A stretch of 64,000 nt of DNA from positions 44,503,357 to 44,567,356 of the forward strand of contig NC_088781.1 in NCBI RefSeq assembly GCF_958450345.1, in the 5' to 3' direction. The translations under genes were made by a program, and so were the position numbers. Origin of the DNA: Calliphora vicina (lineage: Eukaryota; Arthropoda; Insecta; Diptera; Calliphoridae). Below, one piece after another: positions 47,833-59,198 of this stretch. The stretch's first letter is position 1, and each line of letters opens with the position of its first letter. The notes under the pieces are model-generated. The model was not told the origin of the DNA. It saw nothing but the letters and a program-made list of their open reading frames with translations, and did no database searches.

Positions 47833-48836
47833 TTAATAATGTGTGGATGATCCTTTGTTATGGATTGTTTCAAAAATACAGCCTGGCATTGATTCCACTA
47901 ATTTTTTAAGCAGATTGGAATCAATTTCCTCCCAGACTTGTTTAATTCTTAGTTTCAGATCTGTCACAGTCATTATGCTTTCATTCTGGGCATTATTTGC
48001 ATAAACTTTACGGACCATGTATCCCCACAAGTTCTCCATTGGGTTTAAGTCTGGACTACAAGCCGGCCAGTTCAACAGAGGAATTCTGTGTTCATTAAAC
48101 CAAGATTTCGATTGCTTTGAAACATGGATTGCAGCATTATCTTGTTGGAATATGCAATCTTCATCCATTTTTTCATCCATAAATGAGAGAATAGCATCTT
48201 CCAACAGTTCGTTATAAATCGCACTGTTCATTTTTGTCGGAACAAAACATATTTTCGACTTGCCAACTGCAGAAAACGCTGCCCAAACAATAACACTGCC
48301 ACCACCGAAATTACGTTTTGACATCCGATCATCGTTTGATCTCAAATCGTGTCAATAGCATGAGTATGAGTCAGGACCGTCTAAATTAATTTTTTTTTCG
48401 TCAGAGAAAATTACTTTTTTCCACTCATCTGTCCATTTCATATGTTTTATTGCGAATTTTAGACGATTTTCTTTATGGTGTTTTTTTAGCATTGGTTTAC
48501 ATTTCGGCTTTTTCCATTTTATGTTTTCATCGTTTTGTAAAATGTGTGAAACGTGTTTGGAAGTCACTGGATGATTTAATTTATTCTTTATTTGTGTGGA
48601 ATTCAATTTGTTGTGGGTTGCTTCTTGTTTTATTAGATTAAGTTGTCTTCTTGTTAGTTTTGTATTTCCCTTTGTAGGTTTGCGAACTCCATAATTTTAA
48701 CCATTCTTCAAGAAATTTCGCACTACTATTCCGAACGATCGATTTTACGTCCAATTTCTCTATTGTAACATTCTTGGTCGTGAAAAAATTTAATTTGAAT
48801 CTTTTCTTGAGCGGACAAAAAAGTTCCCTTGGGCAT
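47833..48836 (-). pseudogene. Tc1-type (DD34E) transposase, inactivated
   Basis: Read from the ATG at 48836 on the minus strand it starts MPKGTFLSAQEKIQIKFF, the Tc1-type N-terminus. After NREIGRKIDRS it needs a frame change near 48735 to read SSAKFLEEWL, and another near 48655 to read RRQLNLIKQEATHNKLN. From 48606 one frame continues through KWTDEWKKVIFSDEKKINLD (first catalytic D). A TGA near 48350 sits where related proteins have tryptophan before HDLR. Then come QQDNAAIH (second D) and WPACSPDLNPMENLW (E), with 34 residues between, defining DD34E. It ends at 47833 with the normal C-terminus. With two frame changes and one stop, no functional protein is made. I could not identify paired TIRs. 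Confidence 0.85.
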
Positions 48837-48988
48837 CTTTGAAAGTAATGAAATTTATATTGTAATATTGTAAATTTCGTTAGAAATATTGTAATTTGTT
48901 AGGAACTTCAAAAGTAAAATGACTAATGAACTTTCTACAGTATACTGTGCTTCCGCTGTAGGCCATTGAAAAATATTTCATAAGACTC

Positions 48989-49370
48989 TTAATAGTTTAT
49001 TTCAAAAACCAGTCAAGCAACAAATAATCCAAAATTGAGTTATTGAGCGATTACTGTTTTGTAAATCTGAATGTATCGTTTAATGCAAAAAACTTAAATA
49101 TGGCCCTCTATTATAGTGTAGCAAAGCCGATACATCCGTGTTTACTGCTGTAAGAAGTCAAGTGACAAAGGCTAATATGTACTAGGCCCTAATCTATTAT
49201 TTTAATTGGTAAAACACGGATTTATCGGCTTTACTACACTACTTATAACAGAGGGCCATATTTCAGTTTTTTGCATTAAACGATACATTCAGATTTACAA
49301 AACAGTAATCGCTTAATAACTCAATTTTGGATAATTTGTTGCTTGACTGGTTTTAGAAATAAACTATTAA
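48989..49370. mobile_element. Foldback repeat, ~382 bp
   Basis: The left arm TTAATAGTTTATTTCAAAAA ... CAGTCAAGCAACAAATAATC ... GGCCCTCTATTATAGTGTAG is the reverse complement of the right arm ending AAACTATTAA at 49370. Arms are about 150-160 bases, highly similar, with a ~70-base centre. Non-coding. Confidence 0.88.
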
Positions 49371-49564
49371 ATTAATCCAATCTCCCTAAGCTTTTCAATT
49401 ACTCAATTCCTAACTGACGAAGTTTAATTAATATTTCGATTAATTTAAATTAGTATTCATATTTTTACGAAGTTTTCGTTTCATTCTTCAACAACGCAAA
49501 AAGTGTGTTTTTTTGTGTTAGACTTTAGTTTTACTAATCCCTAGCTGGCAGTTGTCAAAATATT

Positions 49565-50313
49565 TATACCCTGCACCACCATAGTGGGGAGGGTATTATG
49601 CGTTTGTGCAGATGTTTGTAACGCCCAAAAATATTGGTCTAACACGAACCTTAAAGTATACCGACCGACTTAGAATCACTTTCTGAGTCGATTAAACGAT
49701 GTCAGTCCGTCCGTCCGTCTGGTCGGCTGGCTGGCTGTCCATGTAAACCTTGTGCGCAGAGTACAGGTCGCAATTTTGAAGATATTTCGATAAAATTTGG
49801 CACATATAATTTTTTCGGCCCAAGGACGAAGCCTATTGAAACTGGCTGAAATCGATCCATTATTTCACCTAGACCCCATACAAATGTCCTTCCGAAATTG
49901 GACTTTATCGGTCATAAATGTTTAATTTATAAATGTATCTCCACAAATTGCGCTCCAAATAAGTTTTATATATACAAAATTCATGTCACAAAATTTTGTT
50001 ACGATCGGTCCATAATTAGTCATAGCTCCCATATAGACCCGCTTCCGAAAATCACTTTAACGTGCATAAATCGCTTAAAAATAAATGGTATACTCACAAA
50101 ATTCAACATAGTAAACTTTCATATAGACACAAATCACACGACCTAATTTCATGGTGATCGGTCCATAATTGGTCATAGCCCCCATATAAGGCCCACTTCC
50201 GCAAATCACTCAAATACAAATTATTGAAATTGTAAAAGAAAAATGTTTTTACTCTTTTACTTAGTGTAGGGTATTATATGGTCGGGCTTGACCGACCATA
50301 CTTTCTTACTTGT
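49565..50313 (+). mobile_element. Family A repeat, copy 6 (full length)
   Basis: It runs from TATACCCTGCACCACCATAG to the GGTCGGGCTTGACCGACC stem-loop followed by CTTTCTTACTTGT. It includes all three internal units, the GTCCGTCCGTC block near 49711 and the GTGTAGGGTATT box. It is one of the two most complete copies. Confidence 0.9.
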
Positions 50314-51974
50314 TTTTTTTGTTTTTTTTTTTTTTTTTGCAACACTTTACTGTTCTAATGCTAGAAAATTAAAATCATGGGTGAATTTTGAGACACTCTA
50401 TATTAAATTTGGTATATGCACTTCCCAGTAATATAAAATTTCTTAAATAGTAAAGTGTTGATCTCAAGATAACTAACGATGAAATTAATCAAAATTCGTT
50501 TGGCCGCAATGACAGAAAACATTATTTTATTTTGTATAGAGTTGAAGATGTTGCATGTATAACTTTTGCCCTTTACTTCTTTGCGGTTTAGTTGATAACA
50601 TTTCAAAAGTTTCCTGACCATTTTTAACATTTTCTCCCACATTGAAAATCATCAGCTTTACAGTTTAATATTGAAAAATTAAAAGTCATTTTTCATAAAC
50701 ACTGAGTTTCCGTTTGCACTAATTCATAAACACAGCAAACTTCAAAAAAAAAAAAACGTTACACAAGACAGTTTAACAAAATTTTTCTGACATAAAAGTG
50801 TCAAATAAATTGTCATCAATTATGAAAATACAATAAATTTTAATTATTCATTATTTCCTGAAAACAAAACAAAAAAAAAACATTCCACACATTCAGACAC
50901 ACACTACCATTGAATCATACCAAAATAAATAAACTCAACCATCCACAAAAATAATGATGTATTTAAGTCATAATGAAAACAAACATTGTCACACAAGAGA
51001 CTTGATGGAACGAGCGAGTCGACGACGGACTGCTTCCTTTTAGAAACACAATTAACTCTTTGGGTTACTCGTTTGTTTGTTTGTATTTTCAACATGCAAC
51101 TTCAAGGTAAAAAGTTAACAATGTCTTCTTATTGTGGTGGTTTTTGGTAATACTTACTCATACCTTTAACCTTATAAGGCTAAAATAAGTTTTAACAAAA
51201 ACTTTTCATCTAAAGCTCATCATATGCTGCAGCCAGCCATCAAGCAGTAAAAGCTCAAATGCAGTTGATGATGCAGTCACACAGGCAGGCAGGCATCATC
51301 AGCCAGTCAGTGAATGTATGACTGGAATACTGTTGTCATTTTAAACTCATTATTATTGACCAAAAACAGGCATAAAATTGTAACATATTTTTTCTTTTTC
51401 TTTTATAAAAATAAAATAAAAAAAATCTAAAGAAATCTTTTTTGGTCAGTGGGGACATTTAATCCTAATTTATGCACAAATAATGATCAACTTTGAAAAG
51501 AATGTTGGTTGTTTGTTGGACTGACAATATGGGAATGTTTTCTTAAGCCATTAAGTTTATTGTAAGTCTTTTTTATTATTATTTTAAAAGATGAAGAAGA
51601 ATATTTAGTTTTAGTACTGGGTACTTAAGTAAATAGTAAAAGTATTGTTAAGCCTTTCATAAGTTTATGATTATTTATTTATAAAATGGGTTTTATTTTT
51701 AAAATAAATATGTAGATGAGAGATTTTCTGTTTAGTGGGAGGATGTAAGCAATATTTTAAGGATTACATGATTTTAAAGAGCCATTTTAGAATTACATTT
51801 AAACAAGATTTATATCATAAAATAGATTAATTGTACAAAGTTTAGTTTGTAGTAGAAAAGGAATTGACTTAAGTACAATTTTAACCCTTTTATAAACAAT
51901 TTTATTTACTAGCGAGAATTGAAAGTGATTTCTTTTTTTACTTTTTAATTCCGTATTCGGATTTTTAATTACTT
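50314..51974. other. AT-rich stretch without recognised gene
   Basis: It contains a long T-run near 50314-50338 and GGCAGGCAGG / AGTCAGTC short repeats near 51282-51315. Nothing coding is recognised. Confidence 0.5.
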
Positions 51975-53530
51975 ATTATAACGTCCGACAAATAGAGACA
52001 AAATTCATTACACACGAACCGGATGATATACGTCTGAAACTATAAATTTAATGGAGAAAAACTGTGTTTTCAGTTTTTCATTTCGTGATCCTGTGTCCTT
52101 TTTTAAGGACTTCAAAGAAGTACATTTTTCAAAAAATATTTAAAAATACTCCTGCTATTCCAACAATGACAAATTGTATGTCAAAAGAACAAGAAGAGTT
52201 GTAAAATATTTTGTATTATCTTTATTTTATACTGTAAGGATCAAAAGATGTCAAAACTGTCCTTTAAAATGTTTATCCTTTAATATCCTTTAAGATTGCC
52301 AAAAAATTAGTAAAAATGTATTAGTATACAAAAAAGTTTTATAAAGAAAAGTGCAAGTTTATAAACTACACCACCATAGTGAGGGAGGTATAATGGGTTA
52401 GGGCTGTTGTTTGCAACATACAAAAATATTGTCCCAACACCCACCTTAAAGTATACCAATCTGCTCAAGATCACTTTCTGAGTCGATGTCTGTCCGTCTG
52501 TCCGTCCATCCATGTAAACCTTTTAATCAAATTACAGGTCGCAAGATAATTCGACAAAATTTGGCACAAACCTTTATATTGCCCCACTAATGCTATTGAA
52601 TTTGGTTAGAATCAGCCCATTATTTCTCCTAGCCCCCATACAATTGGCATATTTGAAAATAGTTAAGCTCTCACAAATATCTTAATTATAAACATATTCA
52701 AACCAAATTCAGCACAAGTTTTATGTAAGCTGAACTCTCACGACCAAATTTCGTGACGATCGGTCAACAATATTCCATAGCTCCCATATAAGCAACGTTC
52801 TCGAAAATGTCATTAATATACATAAATCTCTGAAATATGTCAGTATCCAAACAAAATTCAACACAAATATGTTTCATATATTCGCAATTCATCCCACCAA
52901 ATTTTGTGACGATTGGTCCATAAATAGTCATATCTCCCATATAAGGCCCACTACCGAAAATGTGTGAATTCAAATAAGATTCAACACAAATAAGTTTCAT
53001 ATCAAAAGAAAAGTCTTTATAATCATATACCCGGTGTAGGGTATCTAAGGTCCATTTTACTTGTTTATTCGTTGTTTTTCACAACGGATTTTGTTATATT
53101 TTTTTCGAATGAAATATTAAAATAAAATATAAAAAATCAAATAATTCAAATTTAAAATATTTTTTAACACTTAATTAGTTATGATAGAAGGATGAAATTT
53201 TGGCATGTGGTATTCAATATTTAGATCTTTAACTCACTATTTAAAAAAAAAAAAATCATTGGAAATCTAAAAGGATATTCAAGGATAAAAATTAGAAAGG
53301 ACATTTTTCACATCTTATGACCCTTTTAGGATAAAATAAAAATAATACGAAATATTTTACAACACTTCTTGATCATTTGACACCAAATCTGACATAGTGG
53401 GATGATCAGAAGTATTTTAAAACATTTTTTAATCACGAAATGAAAAACTGAAAACGCAGTTTTTCTCCATTTAATTTATTGTTTCAGACGTATATCATCC
53501 GGTTCGTGTCTAATATTGAGTGTCGTACGG
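51975..53530. mobile_element. Large foldback with ~300-bp arms; diverged family A in the loop
   Basis: The left arm (about 51985-52306) and right arm (about 53240-53520) are reverse complements. ACACGAACCGGATGATATAC and GGAGAAAAACTGTGTTTTCA on the left pair with GTATATCATCCGGTTCGTGT and TGAAAACGCAGTTTTTCTCC on the right. Inner arm parts (AGAAGAGTTGTAAAATATTT) also pair, with more mismatches. The loop holds a family A copy at 52360-53066. Confidence 0.88.
52360..53066 (+). mobile_element. Family A repeat, copy 7 (diverged, 3' end decayed)
   Basis: It starts near 52360 with CTACACCACCATAGTGAGGG and carries the GTCTGTCCGTCTGTCCGTCC block near 52488. It keeps the TAGCCCCCATACAA, ATAGCTCCCATATAAG and ATATCTCCCATATAAG units. 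It ends with GGTGTAGGGTATCTAAGG and TTTTACTTGTT. The stem-loop is lost. This copy is clearly older than the other six. Confidence 0.75.
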
Positions 53531-53560
53531 TGTTATCAGATATAAGCTATACAGGTTGAT

Positions 53561-54745
53561 TTATTGGGTGTATGACTTACAACTGCGAAGTTTTTTCAAA
53601 TGTTTAGCTTTTATTTTGAAACACTTGTTCAATAAAAATGTATTCAAAGTTTTGGCCATTGTTTGCTATGGCCTTTTCCCATCCTTCTGGCCACATATAG
53701 ATTCCGAGCCAAAAGAACTGACAATCTTCTGGGAAAATACTTTAGAGATAAATAGAGAACATAACATGTGGCTTAAAGTTGAAATTTTTATAAAAAATAG
53801 GTCAATTTCCGAAGGACGTAGGGCCGACATGTTGGAAAAATAGGACATGTTTTTTACACCAAAAGGTTCTCCGTAAGGAAGCTTTATAGAAAAACATAAA
53901 ATTGTTATATGTTCTTAAAGAAAGTTGTTTTTTAATAAAAAAAGAGTTAAGTCAACTTTTTGTCCAAAAAACAGCAAAAATCTACTATTTTTTTAATTTT
54001 TGAATTGAAAATCGGTAATTTTTGGATTCGTAATCGATATTGCTCTGAAATCTTTTTGGTGATTTAGTTGTCTAACTAATAAAAAAAATTCGAGTCCATT
54101 CGGTCCAAAAGTGCGCCATATATTTTTTAAAAAGCGGACCAAGGTATGGCAAAATTTTTAAATTTAAATTTTGCCTATAACTCGGAAATTATAAGAGATA
54201 CATAGCACACGCCGGAATGTTTTTTCAAGACCAAGATGAGCGCTTTCCAAAAATTTAAAATTCTTTGAAATCGGATGAGAAAAATGGCACGTGTTTAAAA
54301 ATTTTACATGTCAAAGGTACCTTAATTCGAGCCTTCATAGCGCCGCCTTTGGAACATTTGTAGGGTCCATTTTAATAACGTGAACTCGAATACTCCTTGG
54401 CTACGTCCACGTCAAACTTTATCCTGATCGGACCAGCCGTTTAGAAATTCCAGATTTATTTCCAAAAAAAATCGATTCTGCCCCACTGTGCGCACGTTGA
54501 TACCGATGAAACACTTTCACCTTAAGCTTTGGTGAGCAATCGGTGTGCTTCAGCGTCACGTTTTTTCAAATTAAACAAGTATAACAAAACTTCCCACATA
54601 TGACGCTTTGTTGGAACAAAATTCGACATCTTCGAAGCAAAAAAAACTTTATTCTTTACACGATAAAGAATAAGTGACAGATATGTGCCCTTCAAGTTAT
54701 TAAAAACAAAAATCGCGTTCTAAATATACGTCATCTATTGCAAAC
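53561..54745 (-). pseudogene. mariner element whose transposase core is replaced by element E
   Basis: Right side (minus-strand start): from the ATG at 54629 the reading is SNFVPTKRHMWEVLLYLF, then a LKK.DAEAHRLL-like stretch and a SVSTC end, a typical mariner N-terminus, broken by one stop. Left side: about 53720-53609 reads MWPEGWEKAIANNGQNFEYI, the mariner C-terminus (LPERWEKCI.SNG.YFE). A TATTGGGTGTATGACTT terminus at 53562 is shared with the mariner at 62970. Between them (53728-54492) the whole catalytic domain is absent and element E sequence lies in its place. The result is a deleted, non-coding chimera with at least one genuine mariner end. Confidence 0.75.
53728..54492 (-). mobile_element. 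Element E segment inside the mariner remnant
   Basis: From 54492 on the minus strand it starts CACAGTGGGGCAGAATCGAT and runs through GGAAATTTCTAAACGGCTGG-like and TTAGACAACTAAATCACC-like segments. It stops at the CCCAG junction near 53731, lacking E's distal ~300 bases and far TIR. Confidence 0.75.
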
Positions 54746-56640
54746 CCCGAATATTACATAAAATAATTTTTCATATTGTATTCACTACCGACTACCTGGA
54801 TCTGTTCACCAAATTTTTTTTCAACTAATTTTTTTTTTTAATTTTTTTGTATTTAAATTTTTTTACTCTTACTTGTCTTAATCAAGAAATTATCTATTTT
54901 TAATTACAATTGCACAAGTTAAGTGATATAGTTCGCTTTGATACAAATTTCCGTCATGCTGAATAATTTTAATTTTGAAAGGTAATTCAAAAAACGATTT
55001 TAGCTTTCAATATTTGTAAGTGAATTTTCCAAAAAACAATATTAACATCTCTGGCACTTAAAAAACACAGCCAGGTAATTTCATTAATTTCTTTAATTTC
55101 CTCAAAACAAAACCGACTTTCTAAAGGAAATTACTTACCAATACACTTATTAACTAACATATTAGTTTAATGTGAACAAAATTTGTCTGTAAAAATTGAT
55201 AATTAAAAATATCTTTTTTGATGGCAAACAAGTTGTTGTTATTGCTGTACGGCAATAGTTTCTCTGCATATCACTTAAGATTAGTTTTATGGAATTTCCA
55301 TTTCCTTAATGGACACATTTCTCAAATATATAGAAAGACTTAACAGTGTTAATGACTTGTAAAACTATTGGAAATTATAAAGGCACTTTGAATAAGAAAA
55401 CTAAAAAATGTACAAACAATTACATATTTAGAAATAAAAAATAAGAAAAAAAAAATTACCGTAAATTCTAATAAAATATAGAGAAGGCGCCATTTAGCAC
55501 AATATTAAAACTACAGAAACATGAATAAAAGAAATCTATACCTTAAAACAGCCTTAACAGAAATCTGTTAAAGTACAACAACTATTGATGACTATAAAAC
55601 TGGAAGTTGTAAACTACAAAAACAATAATACTACTTACATATGTATTTCGATTGTTGTTGTTGGTTTATTGTTTGACCACAACATCAGAGACCCAGAGCC
55701 AAAGACCAAAAGACACACAGAAGTTGTTTAAGAAAATCGTAAAAGGAACTAAAAAGAGCAGAGGAGATACCAAGTGACACATTAATGAGAATAGATGGGA
55801 ATACATGCAAGACGCGTACAAAAACATTTATTGTATTTCTTACATTTTTATATTTATGTAAGAATATCTCTTAAATGCAATAGGAGCCAGACTAATGATT
55901 CTACAATGAAACTTTTACTATTGAGCAAAAACTGTAGTTATATATGCCACTATACTATATATGAAGGGAGACAGACAGACGGTCAAGCCGGCAGACAGAC
56001 ATCTGCGAGCATTTCTGCTATATATATTATTGTTCGGATGTTTCGCTGTTATTTTTGTAATGATAATGACAATGAGACAATAATGCTTACAGAAGTTATG
56101 TTCTTTTTTTTTTCTTCTGTGTGCTAAAGTACTTACTACTCGTATTTACGTGGTAATACTCCTCGTACTTATAAGATTGAAAGCAATAAAAGATTATATT
56201 TTGTTAAAATAATAATTCAGAAGATGCTGGTTTTCTATGAAGAGCAAAATGAAATCAAAACAAAATCAATTTATTATATTCAGTAACAACGAATCTTTGA
56301 AAGGCTGTACTAATAAACGACAGGCTTAGTAGTTTAGTCAAATAAGCATTTTACTAGGTAATGAAAGATAGTGAAATAATAATTGGACTAGACCTGAGAC
56401 TTTATGTTCTAAAAAAAGGTACTTGAAGTCACCAAAAATCAATTGTCCTCTACTCGAGATATTGGCGGTTAAAGCCCACAAAACTCAGTTTTTGGCATAT
56501 ATCTCAGTTATTATGCGTCCTAGTTTTTAAATTATTCAAAGAAAAACGATTTTTTGCTTAAAACTGCAATTTTGTTGTAAAAAATAACTATTTAAAAAAC
56601 TTTTAATGAACATACGTTTTTAATACTATTTTTGTTACAT
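54746..56640. other. AT-rich stretch without recognised gene
   Basis: It holds a GACAGACAGACGG-type run near 55969-56000, a possible remnant of a family B/C repeat. The surrounding short open frame has no recognisable domain. Confidence 0.45.
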
Positions 56641-56881
56641 TTGATCAATTAATAAGGTCTCTTATCAGTCATATTGTCATAATGTCCTAATATATCACGA
56701 CTCGGCTTAACCAACTCTTAGGCATTCGGCAGGGGTCTCTTCCGATTGGTTACGATAACACAATAAACATAGCATACATAGTAGTATTATTTTAGGACAT
56801 TTGTTGCTTGAAAAGCAATGAAAACCATAAAGAAATGTTATGACATTATAACATGATAAGAGACCTTGTGAATTCACCTAA
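56641..56881. mobile_element. Palindromic MITE, copy 2
   Basis: It is the same element as 24873-25110. The left arm has AAGGTCTCTTATCAGTCATA and TTGTCATAATGTCC, the centre has GGTTACGATAACACAATAAA, and the right arm ends AGAGACCTTGTGAATTCACC. The arms have drifted at the outermost bases. Confidence 0.8.
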
Positions 56882-56984
56882 TAGTTTGTAAAAACCTTGT
56901 CAAATTTAATAAAAGCTTTATTTTAAATATATGTATTTAACTTTTTTTTGTAACAAAAAACATTGTTGGGAATTTAGGGTAAAG

Positions 56985-57970
56985 AACTTTTTTGTGGAAA
57001 GCTTTTGTGAATTTATTAAGACAAACAATTTTGGAAAAATACTTTTATTAAAACCGGTTTTTTAATAAAAACAAATTGTAACAAAAGCTTTTTTGTAGAA
57101 AAGGTTTTTATGAAAAAATGTCGGTTAAAAATCTTGTTTAAAAAAACAATTTTTTAAGAAAAGCTTTATAAATAACTTTTAGAAAAAAGCTTTTCTATTG
57201 TAAAATAAAATAACCATTAATGAAAAAAGCTTTTTTGGAGAAAATTTTTCTATGAAAAAAATCGATTCTTTTTTGTCTTAAAAAAGCTTTCTTTGTCTGT
57301 AAAAAAGCTATAAAAAAACTATTTTGAAAGAAAAGCTTTATAAATAAATTTTAGAAAAAGGTTTTTTATTGTAAAAATAACCTTTATTGAAAAAAGCTTT
57401 TTTTCAGAAAAGTTTTTTATGAAAAACATCTACATATTACTTTTTTACGAATCTTTGAAAACTATTTTTTAAGAAAAGCTTCATAAATATTTTTTAGAAA
57501 AAAGCTTTTCTATTTAAAAATAACCTTTTATAAAAAAAGCTTTTTTTTGGAGAAAAGTTTTTTATGAAAAAATCTATTCTTCTATTTCTTTTAGAAAATA
57601 GCTTTTCTATTATAAAAATACCTTTTATGAAAAAAGCTTTTTTGGGGGGAAAATTTTTTTGAAAAAAATTTATTTTGTAGAAAAGTTTTTTTTTTGTCTG
57701 TAAAATCTTTTTATAAAAAGCTATTTTTTAAGAAAAGCTTCATAAATAACTTTTAGAAAAAAGCTTTTCTGTTATAAAAATACCTTTTATGAAAAAAGCT
57801 TTGTTGGAGAAAAGTTTATTAACAAAAAATCTATTTTGTAGAAAAGCTTTTTCTATGAAAAAAAAATTATTAAAAAACCTTTTTTTATAACATTTTTTTT
57901 AAATAAAGCTTTATAAACAACTATTAGAAATAAACCATTCTATTGAAAAAATAACATTTTATGAAAATTA
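56985..57970. repeat. AAGCTT-rich tandem array 2
   Basis: A unit reading AAGCTTTATAAATAACTTTTAG, AAAAAGCTTTTCTATTGTAA, AATAACCTTTATGAAAAAAG and CTTTTTTGGAGAAAAG recurs. AAGCTT(T/C)ATAAA boxes lie near 57161, 57331, 57476, 57733 and 57905, with a partial copy near 57592. Periods vary from about 130 to 175 bases. Similar AAGCTT words fill 40.8-43.9 kb. Confidence 0.85.
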
Positions 57971-58907
57971 TTTTTTCGAAGAAGCTTTCCTGAAAGATCT
58001 ATGCCATTAATTTTTCCATGAATTGTCTGAGGGTTTTTTAAAATCAATATGGGAGGAAAAATTTGAACCAAATATGCAGAGACCGAAAATAACGGGTTCA
58101 CTTTCAAAATCAATGGTAAATTCTCATTCGCAGCCATTTAAAAATATTTTTTTGTGATATATCACTGAGAAAGTGATTTATTCGTGAACATTTTAGGTTT
58201 GGGGTTGAGAGAAAGAAAATAAACAAACACAAAAAATCTGGATGAGTGATTTATAATTTATATTTTTCGTAAAGGTCAGCTTGTGACTTTTATTTGCGAA
58301 CATGAAAAATAAATCGCAAAAATGCATTTGATACAAATCTACGCTTAAATATATAAAATATATCAAAAGATTAATAACAATTTAAAAAAAAATTTAATTT
58401 CTGTTACTCAGACTTCATTATTTCATACTTATCATATTATTTCCATAATTTGTTAAAAATTACTAACAATATGTTATTGTATGTAAATAAAAGAGAAAGT
58501 AACAGTTATTAAGAAGAAGAACAAATAAATTTTTTATCTCACATCAAACCATTTAAATAAAAATCATTTTATTTTCAACTGTTATTTTCAGTGATTTATT
58601 TTTATCACAAAAATATAAATCACAATTTGGGTTGTTTGGTATATGGACGAGTTATTTTCGATCTCTGAACCTTGGCAAGTTGATTTCAACTAACTGACAA
58701 ATAGATAGACATTTACCAAAAGAAAAAACTTTGTGAAAAAAGCTTTTTTAGAAGGCCTTATTAATATTAGGTTGTTTAGACTTTTTTAAAAAAAATATTT
58801 TTTCGAATAAATCTTGCATAAAAAGGACATTCATGAATTTTCGCTCACACTCCAGCAATTAATTGTCCGATTTTGTTGATTTCCAATTACAAACCAATAG
58901 GTCTTCT
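57971..58907. other. AT-rich stretch, possible decayed repeat fragments
   Basis: GAAGTTGATTTCAACTAACT- and CCGATTTTGTTGATTTCCAA-like words near 58680 and 58868 resemble the interior of family B, without ends. No gene is recognised. Confidence 0.4.
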
Positions 58908-59198
58908 ACCCAGCAAAAACTTTGTAAATATTCAATAACTTACGTTTCAATGCTTACTACATACCGTCTACATTACTTAGAAGTTGTGGTATAATGACTA
59001 ATTTATTATCTGTTATATAACTGGTTACTTTATTTATTTGCATAAATAAATTCTTACAGAACATTTATAACGGCATCTGAGGGACCTAATTATCAATGAC
59101 TTATTTAAGTCATTACTTGTAACTAGTTTTAGTGATATTACAGTAATGACATATTTATATTTATATCAGAATTTAGCATTTTAACTTATTACTGGGTA
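58908..59198. mobile_element. CCCAGCAAAAA MITE, apparently complete
   Basis: The left end ACCCAGCAAAAAC and the reverse complement of the right end (ACCCAGTAATAAG) form short imperfect TIRs around ~285 bases. A partial copy is at 23101-23225. No coding frame. Confidence 0.5.

Noticed and set aside
4262..50146. Similar ~62-82-codon frames in several family A copies
   Set aside because: They recur because the repeat recurs. They occur on both strands and end at variable points, so there is no sign of protein-level constraint.
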